From Dastarcus helophoroides (lineage: Eukaryota > Arthropoda > Insecta > Coleoptera > Bothrideridae): DNA of 64,000 nucleotides. Shown one piece after another: positions 48,173 through 59,229 of this stretch. Position 1 is the stretch's first letter; every line of letters begins with the position of its first letter. The stretch is taken from positions 16,541,629 to 16,605,628 of the forward strand of contig CM053327.1 in NCBI GenBank assembly GCA_028583605.1. The letters run 5' to 3'. The position numbers were made by a program, and so were the translations under genes. The notes under the pieces are model-generated. The model ran no database searches. It saw only the letters and a program-made list of their open reading frames with translations, and had not been told where the DNA came from.

Positions 48173-49639
48173 TACATATCATTTCGGTATCTTCTGTTAA
48201 CAGTATACTGTGTAGTTTCAACTATCATATCACAGTATTGAATGTGATTATAGTTCTAAAAAAAATTAACACACTTCCTTGCATTTGGTATTATGTTGGC
48301 TTAAAAATCGTATTGATTATAATTATTACAATAATATTTAACTTATGTAATTTTATTTGCAATTTTTTATCCAATCATTCTAGCGGGAGAAGTTTAATAA
48401 GACTTGTAAAAGTTGCTGGAACATTAATTGTGTAAGTGTACGACTTACCCTTTTTTTTGTAAGTTGAAATTTTAAACTTGATAGGAAATTGTAACTAGAA
48501 TCTTCGTCTTCATGATTTTGAAAGTATAACTCCTTCATAATTACAGCTGATTATGATTTATTAATGAGACTTATCTGGAGAAATCTGTAATATACTATAA
48601 TTACATCTATTTCATTATATGTTAAATAATGTTACTCATCCACAAATGATGTAATCGTGTACTTTGTTAAAGGATAAATTTGCGTATTTGTTTTGGTCTG
48701 TTAATAAACTCCTACTAACATTCTACAAATGCGATAATTCACCAACTACAAGTTTTTAAATTGGTGTAATTTAATGTATAAATGTTTAAGGATAACAGTT
48801 GTCTCCTAAAGATAATTTCCTCTATAAATTGAAGAGTTAAATTATATTAATGATATGTCAATTAGTTGACATGATTAGACTACATGGGCACCTTTTTATA
48901 GCCTATTTTTAAATAAATATATCGGTAATAACGAAGGTTAGTGGTGTAAAATGTTGTGTTACATTTTTGATAGATTGTACTTCTTGCATTTAATAAAATA
49001 TGAAATGAGAATGAAAAATTGAAATAACGAGTTTGAAATCCAATTGAAATTTCTCATGGTTGCATTCAAAAGTCTCCAAGCTACGCAGTGCTGGAGGTTT
49101 TTTTTTCATTTTTCAATTCTTGACGGTGATACATTATATGTAGTGTTCATTAAACATCGATATTTTCTACTATCGATAATATCGATAATCGATGTGTATG
49201 TTAATAAAATATCGATATTATGGATAGTTCCTACTGATAAATTCATGTATTAATTCTGTTTAAGAAGAAACATGTTTTATGCAAGTAGAATGCAACCTAG
49301 ACTACAAATTCATGCAGCCCTGCAGGCGTGTATAGTGAATCATAGGTAGCTGAACTACCAACAGTTGAAACACTGCCACCTAGCGAAACGGTTGCTCTCT
49401 AGGAAACATTTCCCAGAAGACAAGGATTCTAATGCACAGACCAATAGGTTTGAACATTTATTAGATTCAAAGTTTATTATAAATATAATTATAATTAATA
49501 TTATAATGAAATAAAAAAACAAATACAATTTTTTGTATCTAATATTTTCAGCATTTCTTAAGGTTCCATATCTTCTGGAATCACATTAGCGAATCATATA
49601 TTTTATAAATTGGGAGGCTGATCAGGAATGTATAAATTT
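48173..49639. other. No gene seen; ATCGAT cluster inside
   Basis: No supported coding frame. The notable content is the cluster of ATCGAT palindromes at 49154-49218, given separately. Confidence 0.4.
49154..49218. promoter_or_regulatory. Cluster of five ATCGAT palindromes (DRE-like)
   Basis: Five ATCGAT cores occur in about 65 bases, three in the full form TATCGATA, which is the Drosophila DREF-binding element. The segment also folds on itself (acatcgat / atcgatgt). No gene start is visible next to it, so a regulatory role is only a possibility. Confidence 0.35.
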
Positions 49640-50420
49640 CGAATTTTTTTCAATTTCGTCTCAAATTAGAATTTAGTTTTTTTTTTATATTTCAACTTTG
49701 AAATTAAAATTTCGAAATGGAAGTTGAAGTTTTCAGAAAAAGATGAAAATTACGGATAAGAGATCTAAATTTTTGGTCCAAAAAAATAAAAATTGGAAAT
49801 TTTGGGATTTCTGAAAATCTTTCAGAAACGAATTCTAGCATTACATTATTCTAAGGGATTTTTTCAAAACTTTGTCTAATTTAGAATTGCAACTTTAAAC
49901 TAGGAATAACTAGTTTTTTATTTAGACATAAAAATTTTAATTTTGCGATTAAAGTAGAAATTTCAAGGAATCACTTTAATATTTTTTGATTATATTCTAA
50001 TATTCCATTTTAAATTTCCAATTTTTAAGAAAAATATGGAAATTTTTTGTTCAAAATTCATATTGGAGAAGATCCTGAAGAAAATGTAAAAATGTTGAAA
50101 GAAAGTGAAGATTTTTAGAAGTCCTTTTTTCTGGATTAAATTTAAAGAATTTCTGTTTTTTTTAATTTCAACAAGGAAATGTTGAGAATAAAGTAGAATT
50201 ATTTAGACAGAAGCCGAAATTCCAAGAAAGAGATTCAAAATTTTAAGATGAAATTTGGAAAGTTCGATTTTAACTAAAAGTTTCGAAAGAAAAGGAATTT
50301 CCGTTTAAATTTCGAAATTTCAAAGTCAACAGCCCAGAAAAATGTCCAAATTTAAGGTTAAATCTCAACATTTTTAGCTCATTTCTTAAAATTTTGATTT
50401 TAAAATTAAAATTAAGAGAA
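49640..50420. repeat. A/T-rich degenerate repeat block
   Basis: Another block of the dispersed low-complexity family, with words like aaaattttg, gaaatttca and ttcgaaattt in both polarities. Confidence 0.6.
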
Positions 50421-50439
50421 ATAATTCAAAATACTCAAA

Positions 50440-51004
50440 TGGAACTGCCACCTAGCTTTAAAATGTCTATCACAGCAGAATGCAATTGATCTAATATGGG
50501 TCAAAAGACATTCTGGGAAAAAGGGAAACGAACATGCCGACAAACTGGCGAGGAAGGGTTCGTAGGGACAATTCGTTGGCCCAGAACTAACCCTTCCCCT
50601 GGATAGATTAGTCGTAAGATCTCTACTTAACGAAGAAATCCATCGTTAACTCACCAATAACAACATGCTGACAGACTCACGTATTCATTAGAATGCTGTG
50701 CAGGGAAGGCAAAACTATGCCTACAACTTTCAATAAATAACCTCAGGAAACTTGTAGGGATTTGGACAGGTCACTGTGGATTAAACAAACACCTTCACAG
50801 ATTGGTATTTATAAACGACCCGAGTTGTAGGGGTGTTTAGAAGAAGATGAGAGTGTCGAGCACCTGATGTGTCACTGCCCGGTACTAGCATCAATCAGAG
50901 GATCCACGGTGGTGAACTTCCGGCCTAGTGTGGCCAATTTGAGAGAGGCGCATCCAAGGGACGTTCTTCAGTTTCTCAACAAGGTTGGGTGGTCGAATGA
51001 ATGA
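50440..51004 (+). pseudogene. RNase H-bearing non-LTR retrotransposon relic
   Basis: Fragments of the C-terminus of an R1/I/Outcast-like LINE: LIWVKRHSGKKGNEHADKLA is the RNase H active-site region (HSGxxGNExAD), then a gap and TGHCGLNKHLHRLVFI, then SCRGCLEEDESVEHLMCHCP, the terminal Cys-His knuckle, and ANLREAHPRDVLQFLNKVGW ending at TGA. Frameshifts and stops occur between the pieces. It is distinct from the full-length LINE, which lacks RNase H. Confidence 0.85.
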
Positions 51005-52685
51005 CCAAAAACACCCCAATCACGAGGATAGCACAATGGGCTCTGAAAGGGGGGCCTAAGTGCTGCCCTAAACTCTAGGGAATTCATCTCGAATTCAAAA
51101 TTCATCCCATATGGCATAGTATCGATAGAAAAATTAAGTACAATGGAAGGGTGTCGAAGCGTAAAATTTGTTTTGGAGATATAATATTTTAATATTCGAT
51201 CTTTTCTAATCAAGATTCTTTTGAAAATTGTTATATTCCATTTTTCTAACTAAAATTACTTTGAAGATATGAGAGTTGTTAAAGAAAGTTGTCAGAAAGT
51301 CGTTAAATTAAAAAGAGAATTTAAGAATAGAATAAACACAGGGAATGGAGAAGCAGCTGAAATATTAATTTTTATTTGTTATTTTATGAAATGCTTTGAA
51401 ATCTTTTTTCAGTAGTTGTGATATATATTTGAGAATGTTTGGGTATTTTTTGGCAAGGTTTCAGCAATTTGCGTGTATTTTGACTAAAGATTCCGTTATA
51501 TCTTATCAGTCTGGTGTAATAAACTTGAACCAGACCGGCATGTATGTAACAAAAAATTAGAAAGATTCTACTTGCAAATATAGCGCCACCTATTGATCTA
51601 TGAAAGAAACTGTAAAATAGCTTCGACAACTTTAAAACAAATAATGCAACTTGGATTGCGAAAGTGCAGCTCTCGTTTAGAGGAACCCCCCACTAGTTCT
51701 TATATTTTTATATACACTTTAACATGGTATACCCTCTAGATATAGACAGTCTGATGTGGAAACTTTCTACAATGCTAATTTCAGACTGAAATTTAAGTGG
51801 GTCAAACCAAAGTGGAAGTAACTTTGTCCAACCGTGACCTAATTCTAGTTTATAGCGTAGTATATCAAATGTAAAATTGTAACATCCCTTAGTCCAGTTA
51901 TAATTAGAAATTTTGCTTGTCAGAAAACTTTAAGGGGTTTCAATTTCAATAGCTCATATCGAAATGCCCTTTGTAACATCAATAATCGCCGACATATATA
52001 ATTGAGAAGGGGATAACACTTTAACGTTATAACCTTGAACAGTCAGGAACTAAATAATGTTTATTGAACTTTCGCCCTGCGTCCATTTTCTTGAATTGTT
52101 TTATCGAAGCCTTAACTTTTCGAAATCAATCATGTGATTTTGCTCGTTCATTTTTCTAATAGCTTTTTCGTGTTTGCCTTAAAATAATCTAGATAATATT
52201 CGACTTTTAGTCCGGAACTTTAGAAAAATTATATTTCAGTTGAACGTAAACTGTTTGAGCAGAAAGCAGAAATAACGGAAAGAAGAACAAGGTGATATAA
52301 TGGTTAGCAATTCTGTTGTCTAACCCAATTACAAAAAGATAATTGGATGAGTCGGTAGATGTACATTTCATTTTCCAATTTCCATGATAAACTTACAAAC
52401 TCGTTTAACACAACTTTGTCATTAACTTATTTATTCTTGCATAAAATAGGGGCAGATATCTTTTGTTTTGCTTATGTAGGTTTCAACAATTTTTTACCGA
52501 AGTTTTATCATGACAGGAACAGGATATAGCATAGTGAAATCTGTGTAAGTGAAGCTCACCAAGAAAATTAATTTTTGCTTCAGAGCTGCCATTGAAGTTA
52601 TTAGCAACAGAAAACTAGAGTCAATTATAATTTTTTAACGAAAGTTAAAATTTGCACGATGACAAATTAAATTATTAAATATTAA
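51005..52685. other. No gene seen
   Basis: AT-rich sequence between the LINE relic and the DNA transposon. Open frames are short and unremarkable. Confidence 0.4.
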
Positions 52686-52688
52686 TAA

Positions 52689-52875
52689 CACAGGCCCACA
52701 AAAAAAAAAGTGGTGTGTGCTGGGTGTCGGACCCACATAGTCCGGCGTATTTTTTTCCGCTGAACACGAATCTGTAGTTTAAATTGGGGGTCAAACTGCT
52801 AAAAGTGGAGAAAAATCAAAAAAACCGATAAAAATCACGATCTCGTATTTTTTTCTGTATGATATTATCATCTTG
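52689..52875 (+). repeat. Left terminal inverted repeat
   Basis: Inverted copy of 55106-55292. Includes gtgctgggtgtcggacccac, a short ctgcta / tagcag region and cgataaaaatcacgatctcg. The main differences are in the A-run length near the tip and a few single bases. Confidence 0.93.
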
Positions 52876-53242
52876 CAGTTTCTACTTGTTTCTCTCTGTA
52901 ATATCCAACCGTAATGTGCAAATACGTTAATTCACTACTTATTGTGTCTTATTTAAGTGTCACATAGATGATATTTTGTTTTTGACAAAAAATAAGGAAA
53001 TGGTTAACTAAATCGGTACATTTACCGGCAGAAACCTGCTACTCCGGAATGATTGGACTACGATGACAACTGCCCTTTATCGGGATGTGTAGAATGATTC
53101 GCTAGTCAACATTTCGGCGTATCGAAGCGAAGGCGCGCTGTTTTGCAGGGAAGCGCTAGAATATGAGAATGATGCCGTAGTGTGTCCGACGACGAGTTGA
53201 CATTGTCCTTGTCAAAGTCGGAAAGCCCTCATACTTAGGCCT

Positions 53243-55105
53243 ATGTATTCTAGCGTGCGGGGTTTATTTATTTTCATGGATTCTTCTACTGAAAATTTTG
53301 CTGGAACTTCTAGTACTCGTGGCAATCACAAATGTACTGGAAATCCCAATGCTTTTTGCTACGTTTGTGCAAAGTACATAGGGATAAAAAATACAAAGAA
53401 ACTAACAGATCGTTTCGTGACTTTGTATGAAAAGTGCTTCAATATGAAAGTTTCCCTCGATCTCAAAAATTGGATACCCAATTTTGTTTGTGGCTCATGT
53501 TATAATATGATCAATAGATTTGAAAAGCACCAGGTCAAGGCGAATCTTAAATTTAAAACTCCAGCGATATGGAAAAAGCCACTTGATGCAAGTAATTGTT
53601 ACTTTTGCACAACAAATGTCAACACTGTGGGCCGAATGCATAAGGATAAAATTTCTTATCCTTCTGTGTCAAGTGTTCAACAACCAGTTGCAAACTTCAT
53701 AGAAGGTTTAGAAGATGACACATCACAAGACAGTCTGACTAGTGGATTAGACACAATGGAAGTCGACGTCGATCCTGAAAATTCAGCTTTTATTGATAAA
53801 GAGTTTGATACTAGTAGTGAAAACATTTCTAGCGAATCTGAGGAAGAAGAGTTTTCGAGCAATGAAGAATACAGACCTATTGGTGAAGATCGGAAGCCGG
53901 AAAAATACGATCAAAAACATCTGAATGATTTATTCAGAGAGGCTAAACTCTCAAAAGAAGCGGCTGAAATATTGGCTTCGAATATGAAAAAGAGAAATCT
54001 ATTGACAAAAGGTACTAAAGTTTCGTTTTATCGGAATCGAGAAGAAGCCTTCCGTAAATATTTTGAAAAAAATGAAGATTTACTCTATTGCACTGATGTA
54101 AAAGGACTTATCGATGAATTTAAGCCAAATTTATATGAGCCAGAAAATTGGCGGTTATTCATTGATTCGTCTCAACAGAGTCTTAAGGCAGTCCTTCTCC
54201 ACAACACCAACAAATTCGCTCCTCTACCTTTAGCCCACTCCACTGTACTTAAAGAAGAGTATTCAAACCTCGAAGTTGTCCTAAAGAAAATAAAGTACGA
54301 AGAACATAAGTGGCAAGTATGTGGTGATTTAAAAATTTTGTCCATGATCCTTGGACAGCAATCTGGATTCACAAAATATCCATGCTATTTGTGTATGTTT
54401 GACAGTAGGGATCGAAAAAATCACTACGTAAAAAAAGAATGGCCTTTACGATCTTCATTTAAGGTTGGATCACATAATATAATAAAGAAACCGCTTGTTG
54501 ATCCAGCCAAAATTCTCATTCCTCCTCTTCATATAAAACTTGGCTTAATTAAACAGTATGTCAAAGCTCTTGATAAAGATGGAGAATGTTTTACGTACCT
54601 GCGTACTGTGTTTAAAAAAAAATCTGATGCTAAACTAAGGGAAGGCATCTTCGATGGACCGGAAATCCGAAAGTTATTCAAAGATGAAGGGTTTGTTGCA
54701 GTCATGGATGACCAAGAGAAGGCATCGTGGTTAAGTTTCAAGGAAGTGTGTACCAAATTTTTAGGCAATACCAAGGATGCTGATTACAAAAGCATTGTGG
54801 CAAATATGATAAGAAATTTTCAGCATTCAGGTTGCCTAATGAATTTGAAAATGCACTTCCTTGATTCGCATCTTGACCAATTCCCGGAGAATAACGGAGA
54901 CTTCAGTGAAGAGCAAGGAGAAAGATTTCACCAAGATCTCAAAGAGTTTGAACGGCGGTTTCAGGGACAGTGGGGAATAAATATGTTTGCAGATTACTGT
55001 TGGATGCTACACAGAGAAACTCAAAAAAAAGGAACAAAACGTAGCAGAAATCCACTTCACAGGTCATTTGAAGAAAAAAGGGTCAGGAAAAGACGAAAAT
55101 TATAA
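53243..55105 (+). CDS. Putative transposase of an unclassified TIR element
   Basis: A 620-aa protein, the only gene in the element; Met12 (MDSSTENF) is an alternative start. N-terminal region: paired cysteines CYVC (39-42), CGSC near 82-85 and CYFC near 117-120, a probable zinc-binding DNA-recognition module. Then an acidic Ser/Glu linker (about 150-215). C-terminal core: VCGDLKILSMILGQQSG (Asp362), YPCYLC (381-384), a PPLHIKLGLIKQYVKALDKD segment, DGPEIRKLFKDEGF, FLDSHLDQFPENNG (541-550), and EEQGERFHQDLKEFERRFQG (Glu560) before a basic tail. I have an impression of many similar, unnamed arthropod proteins, but cannot place it in hAT, Tc1, PIF, MULE or P. Asp362, one of the Asp541/545 pair and Glu560 are candidate catalytic acids by position only. 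Confidence 0.8.
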   Translation: MYSSVRGLFIFMDSSTENFAGTSSTRGNHKCTGNPNAFCYVCAKYIGIKNTKKLTDRFVTLYEKCFNMKVSLDLKNWIPNFVCGSCYNMINRFEKHQVKANLKFKTPAIWKKPLDASNCYFCTTNVNTVGRMHKDKISYPSVSSVQQPVANFIEGLEDDTSQDSLTSGLDTMEVDVDPENSAFIDKEFDTSSENISSESEEEEFSSNEEYRPIGEDRKPEKYDQKHLNDLFREAKLSKEAAEILASNMKKRNLLTKGTKVSFYRNREEAFRKYFEKNEDLLYCTDVKGLIDEFKPNLYEPENWRLFIDSSQQSLKAVLLHNTNKFAPLPLAHSTVLKEEYSNLEVVLKKIKYEEHKWQVCGDLKILSMILGQQSGFTKYPCYLCMFDSRDRKNHYVKKEWPLRSSFKVGSHNIIKKPLVDPAKILIPPLHIKLGLIKQYVKALDKDGECFTYLRTVFKKKSDAKLREGIFDGPEIRKLFKDEGFVAVMDDQEKASWLSFKEVCTKFLGNTKDADYKSIVANMIRNFQHSGCLMNLKMHFLDSHLDQFPENNGDFSEEQGERFHQDLKEFERRFQGQWGINMFADYCWMLHRETQKKGTKRSRNPLHRSFEEKRVRKRRKL

Positions 55106-55292
55106 GAATGATAATATCAAACAAAAAAAAATACGAGATCGTGATTTTTATCGGTTTTTTTGGTTTTTCTCTACTTTTAGCAGTTTGACCCCCAATTTAG
55201 ACTACAGATTCGTGTTCAGCGGGAAAAAATACGCCGCACTATGTGGGTCCGACACCCAGCACACACCACTTTTTTTTTGTTGTGGGCCTGTG
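55106..55292 (-). repeat. Right terminal inverted repeat
   Basis: Begins immediately after the stop codon of the transposase and ends at the TAA flank. Its proximity means the 3' UTR and any poly(A) signal of the gene must lie in or past the repeat. Confidence 0.93.
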
Positions 55293-56339
55293 TAATTTGT
55301 TTAGAAAGTGACTCGAACAACATCAGTTTTACATTATATTTAACGGTTGATTATCTTAAATGTATTTAAAGTATAAATAAATAACCAGTTAGAAGAAATG
55401 TCGTAATTTTCGAAAATATAATTCTGAAATTCTCCAAGCAGCGTAATTTTAAAATAAACCTCGCCACATCTTTTAATTAACTTCTTGTTTAAGTAGAAAT
55501 CTACTTTTCTGGCGTCCCGAAAGTTGCACTTTGGCAACAAACGTGTTCAAGGGCATAATGTTGGGACGTATTAGAGATCCATTTCAAAAGACCGTAGAAG
55601 TTGGTTCCCGAACTTAGTGGTACCTTTCAACCCAGATTAGAATTCTCTTTGGATGAAATGGTGATTAGATCAAAAATGTTATGGTAGTTATTTTTAACTT
55701 TCTTAAAACATATAAAGGATGGAGTTTTCTTTGTAACTACCAATAACTTAAAAACTATTAAAAATAATCTGATGTAAGTGAGCAGAGCCAAGGCAAGAAG
55801 AGGAGGTCAAGAAATGTGAATGATGACCTTTTTTCAGGCGATGAAAAAATTTGGAGATAACGTCTTTCTTTTTGATCATCAAAAATATTTTAGTGTGGTA
55901 CACTTTATTTTGGGGCTAAAATTTAACATCTTGCACAGAGCTTGTTGAAATCTAGCTACGGCAATTTACAAACTTCAAATCATTGTATCTTTTTTATGGC
56001 GTAAACAAAAATAAAAATATTGGATCATCAACTTTTCTTAATCTGTATATCTTTATAGAGGCAACTGAAAATTTTTAATAATGAACCAGAAAAAAATTAA
56101 ACAGTGGTAATCAAAGTTAAACTAATATTGGAGTTTCTGGTCTTAAAGAGCGCAAGAGCGCGTGTTCCTCGTGAAATGAGCGACCTATTCTTTTCTGTGT
56201 AATGTAAAAAACTTGGATTTATCACATTTTTAAACACAAAATAATGATATAATAATTAACTAATAATACTTGTGAGTGACTTGGAATAAAATACGCAAAC
56301 ATTTGATTCCATTATATTATACATTATAAGGAAATTTAA
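55293..56339. other. No gene seen
   Basis: AT-rich sequence downstream of the transposon without supported frames. Confidence 0.4.
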
Positions 56340-56600
56340 ATGAGTTGGCGCGCGCAGAATTATGCACCTAGCGTTTGCTAGTCCGGCGGTTACCGGACGA
56401 TGCCTATCAACGGCTTCCACGAGATACGGATACAGAAACTACAGAACACGGCGTTAAAGCTAGTCCGTGGTACGCCACTCCACTTATGCGATATTGCCAA
56501 ATGGTGAGTACGACTCAGAGTTTGGAGTGTGTATTTACGGTTTATGATGCTAAATGCGTAGGTACCGGCTCATCTGATTGCGATTGCTAATTGTGCCGCC
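56340..56600 (+). other. GC-richer island with possible 5' exon
   Basis: Base composition rises abruptly (gttggcgcgcgcag, ccggcggttaccggacgatg). A plus-strand frame from 56375 reads RRLPDDAYQRLPRDTDTETT and is followed by a strong donor ATG|GTGAGTAC near 56503. It could be the first exon or promoter of an unseen gene, or a foreign fragment. No family is recognised. Confidence 0.3.
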
Positions 56601-57451
56601 TACAGGCCTAACTGTCAATAGTAGCGCTATTCACAAAGAAATAGCAGTGCCCATTCTAAGGTCTAATTATTAATTTGTAAATTTGGATTTAAACAATTTT
56701 GATAAGAAAGTAATAAACACTTTATTTTTTTAAAAGATCGTAGAATGGATTTTGTTAAAAAAATATTTTTTTGTGTTTTTGTAGAGTTTAATTAGAACTT
56801 TGTAATAAAATACATTTTATTTTTAAATGCAGTTGTCGTGAAAAAGTGATATAATTTTATTCCTATGAAAGCAAACAATTTTAAATAAGTAACCTAGAGC
56901 TGTAACGATATGCAACCGTACAGAGTACTTTCAAGGGGCTCAGAAATGTGGATAATGTTTTTTTTTGCGCTCGATGAAAATAATTTAGAGATGATAACCC
57001 AAAAATATTTTGGAGGTTATAAGATGTTAATTAAATTTAATTCGTAAAAATGCCATTAAATATCACACCTTTTGTATCACTTTTGTTTCTCTTAAATTTA
57101 ATACTTTACTATGGCACTGGAGTCACCTAAACTCTCAACTACTAATCTGCGCACCCTCTGTCAAAAAGTCACCAGCCGCCATTGGATATACAGTAGCGTT
57201 CAAAAGTATTTTGTAGGCACGAATACCTTTCATTTCGAAATTCCAAATTTCCTTTCAAGGTTGCCACGAGATTTTTACTTTTTTCTTAAATTAGAGTACT
57301 GAACTAAACATTGTGGCTTATGATTAAGTCCGTAGAAGGTTTTACCTCTTTACCACTTCGGCAATTAAACAACAATTACGCGATACGTATTTCGCCAGCA
57401 GAACTGGCATTTCCAAGAGCACTAATCGTAATTGATTAGCAAAAGAAGCAA
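56601..57451. other. No gene seen
   Basis: AT-rich; short frames only. Confidence 0.4.
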
Positions 57452-57513
57452 CGACATCATCTATATTGAGATTCAATACTGTATCGATCTGAATCTCAAT
57501 ACAGATGATGTCG
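57452..57513. repeat. Near-perfect 24-bp hairpin
   Basis: cgacatcatctatattgaga extends through ttca, and the inverted partner tgaatctcaatacagatgat ends in gtcg. The stem pairs 24 bp with one G-U/A-C difference around a ~14-base loop. The dimensions resemble a miRNA precursor, but could equally be the core of a small inverted-repeat element. Confidence 0.7.
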
Positions 57514-57814
57514 ATTTTCATATAATCATATCGGTAGTATAGGACTTTTTAAATTTAACTCAATGGCGAAGGTCAAATTGATTTTTTAAGTAAAACTAAT
57601 CAACCAATAAATATGTGCTTGGCTTTTTTCAGTTTTAAAAGGACATTTATATCGAAAGCCATTGTTGATCCCTCAATTTTTATTTTGCCCAATAAATAAT
57701 ATAATCCATTTTTCCTTAACTAATCCACTCTTTGACACTTTTCGAACACAGACAAATTAATTGAAATACGCCATCCTTTAACAAATTAAAAGAATTTCCC
57801 TGAGACCTGTCTGA

Positions 57815-57975
57815 ATGCATTCCCAGAGAATCCCGAATGCGCGCGCTGTTAACATCATCCGTACCGAAGGAGTAAAGGAGAATTGCGGAGGGATGGCAGT
57901 AATTTGGCGGCCGCAGACTGTGTGGCGTTGTGTAACGGCTTCGCCGCCCCCCACGTGCACCGTTCAACATCTTTT
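57815..57975. other. GC-richer island
   Basis: Contains atgcgcgcgctg, ttggcggccgcagactg and cgccgccccccacgtgcacc. It stands out from AT-rich flanks and is open in several frames on both strands, none recognised. A promoter/first exon or a fragment of foreign repeat are both possible. Confidence 0.3.
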
Positions 57976-59229
57976 GCTGTCATCGCTCGTCAATTATTCG
58001 CGCTCCTTGTTAAACATCAACGATGTTCGCGTTGTACTAGTTTGTTGTGAGATTGATGAATTGATTATCCCTCTGGTGATTTCAATTTCGGTCTTAATAA
58101 CGAAAAACAGGATATTTAGTTGATGGGGGTTGTATTATTAAGGTGAGTTATCGAACACTACCCAAAAGGATATCTAATAGTTGGGATAGCTTAGGTAATA
58201 TCTGGTAACTTGTTTTCCCGTTTCCGAAACCCGATACCCTTTTGCTTTGTTACACCACAATGGCATATTTGTTGATTTCTAATTAATAAACCTGAATTAT
58301 AAATCTATCTAGGGACATTTAAGGAAAATGTTGCTTTATTTATGGGCACTTTAGATATTGTTTCCAGACAGGGGTCCAATTGAATTTTTATAGCCATCTA
58401 TTGGTTCGTTGTTAAGCAACAAAAACGGTGAAGTTATAAAATATTTTTAGTTACAAAATATTTTTTTCTTCAAAGTTCGAAGTTTTACTCTCATATTTTA
58501 AAAAATTGATTACACATTTTTCAGTTTTCATTGCGAATTTGAACTTCCAGGCTTAATCCTAAGTTTTAGGTTAGATAAAATTTGCTTTTAGGTTTGAAAT
58601 ATAAACCCTTCCTAGAAGTTATAATTTTTTCCTCATTATGTCGACCGGTTTGAATGTTTCGATTTTACCTTTTAATTTATTTTAACGAGACCTAGCAAGA
58701 TCGAAATCAGTCTTTGGTTCCCAAATCCCGAGACTGATAAATATTTAAATGCTATTGGTCTGTGCATTAGTTCAAATTTCGAGTTCAAATTCCAATTTCC
58801 AATTTTATTTAACCAATTTTGTATTATTTTCGAAACTTGAACAATTCAATCTAGTAGTGGTGCGAAGTTCGATTCTTTTAGGTAAATCAATTTTTTGGAT
58901 TCTTTTATTTAAAAAGATTCGTTCAAATTTAAGCCACTTACCCTTAGCGTCCTTCGAGGAAGCATCTTTCGGAACTAGAATTGGCGAGTTTTCAAAACCC
59001 AAAAGTGGAACATCAGATGAAAATGTTCCGAATTAAAGATTTGATAAAGAAAGATCGATCGCCGAAAATTTATCAAATATTCGACGACCAAAAAAGAAAA
59101 GATCATTTGATTAAAATTCTACTACACTATCCTATAATACAATTTGAAGACCAAAAAAAAGTTCATCACTTCACTTTCCTCAACACCTAACAGCCCTATT
59201 GAACGCAGCATCGCGATTTGCCCGAATTC
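57976..59229. other. No gene seen
   Basis: Transition from unique-looking sequence to the low-complexity repeat; no supported frames. Confidence 0.4.

Larger units (their letters stand above)
52689..55292 (+). mobile_element. Compact TIR DNA transposon, superfamily unassigned
   Basis: A 2604-bp element with inverted ends CACAGGCCCAC...GTGGGCCTGTG. The repeats extend inward about 185 bp (52689-52875 and 55106-55292) and differ by only about a dozen small changes. TAA flanks both sides (52686-52688, 55293-55295), consistent with a 3-bp target duplication, though in AT-rich DNA this could be chance. It encodes one open 620-codon protein whose stop abuts the right TIR. High arm identity and an open frame mean a young, possibly active insertion. 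Confidence 0.92.

Noticed and set aside
52262..52330. Sequence faintly resembling a tRNA (ggtgatataatggttagca)
   Set aside because: I could not build a cloverleaf with acceptor and T arms; no B-box match.
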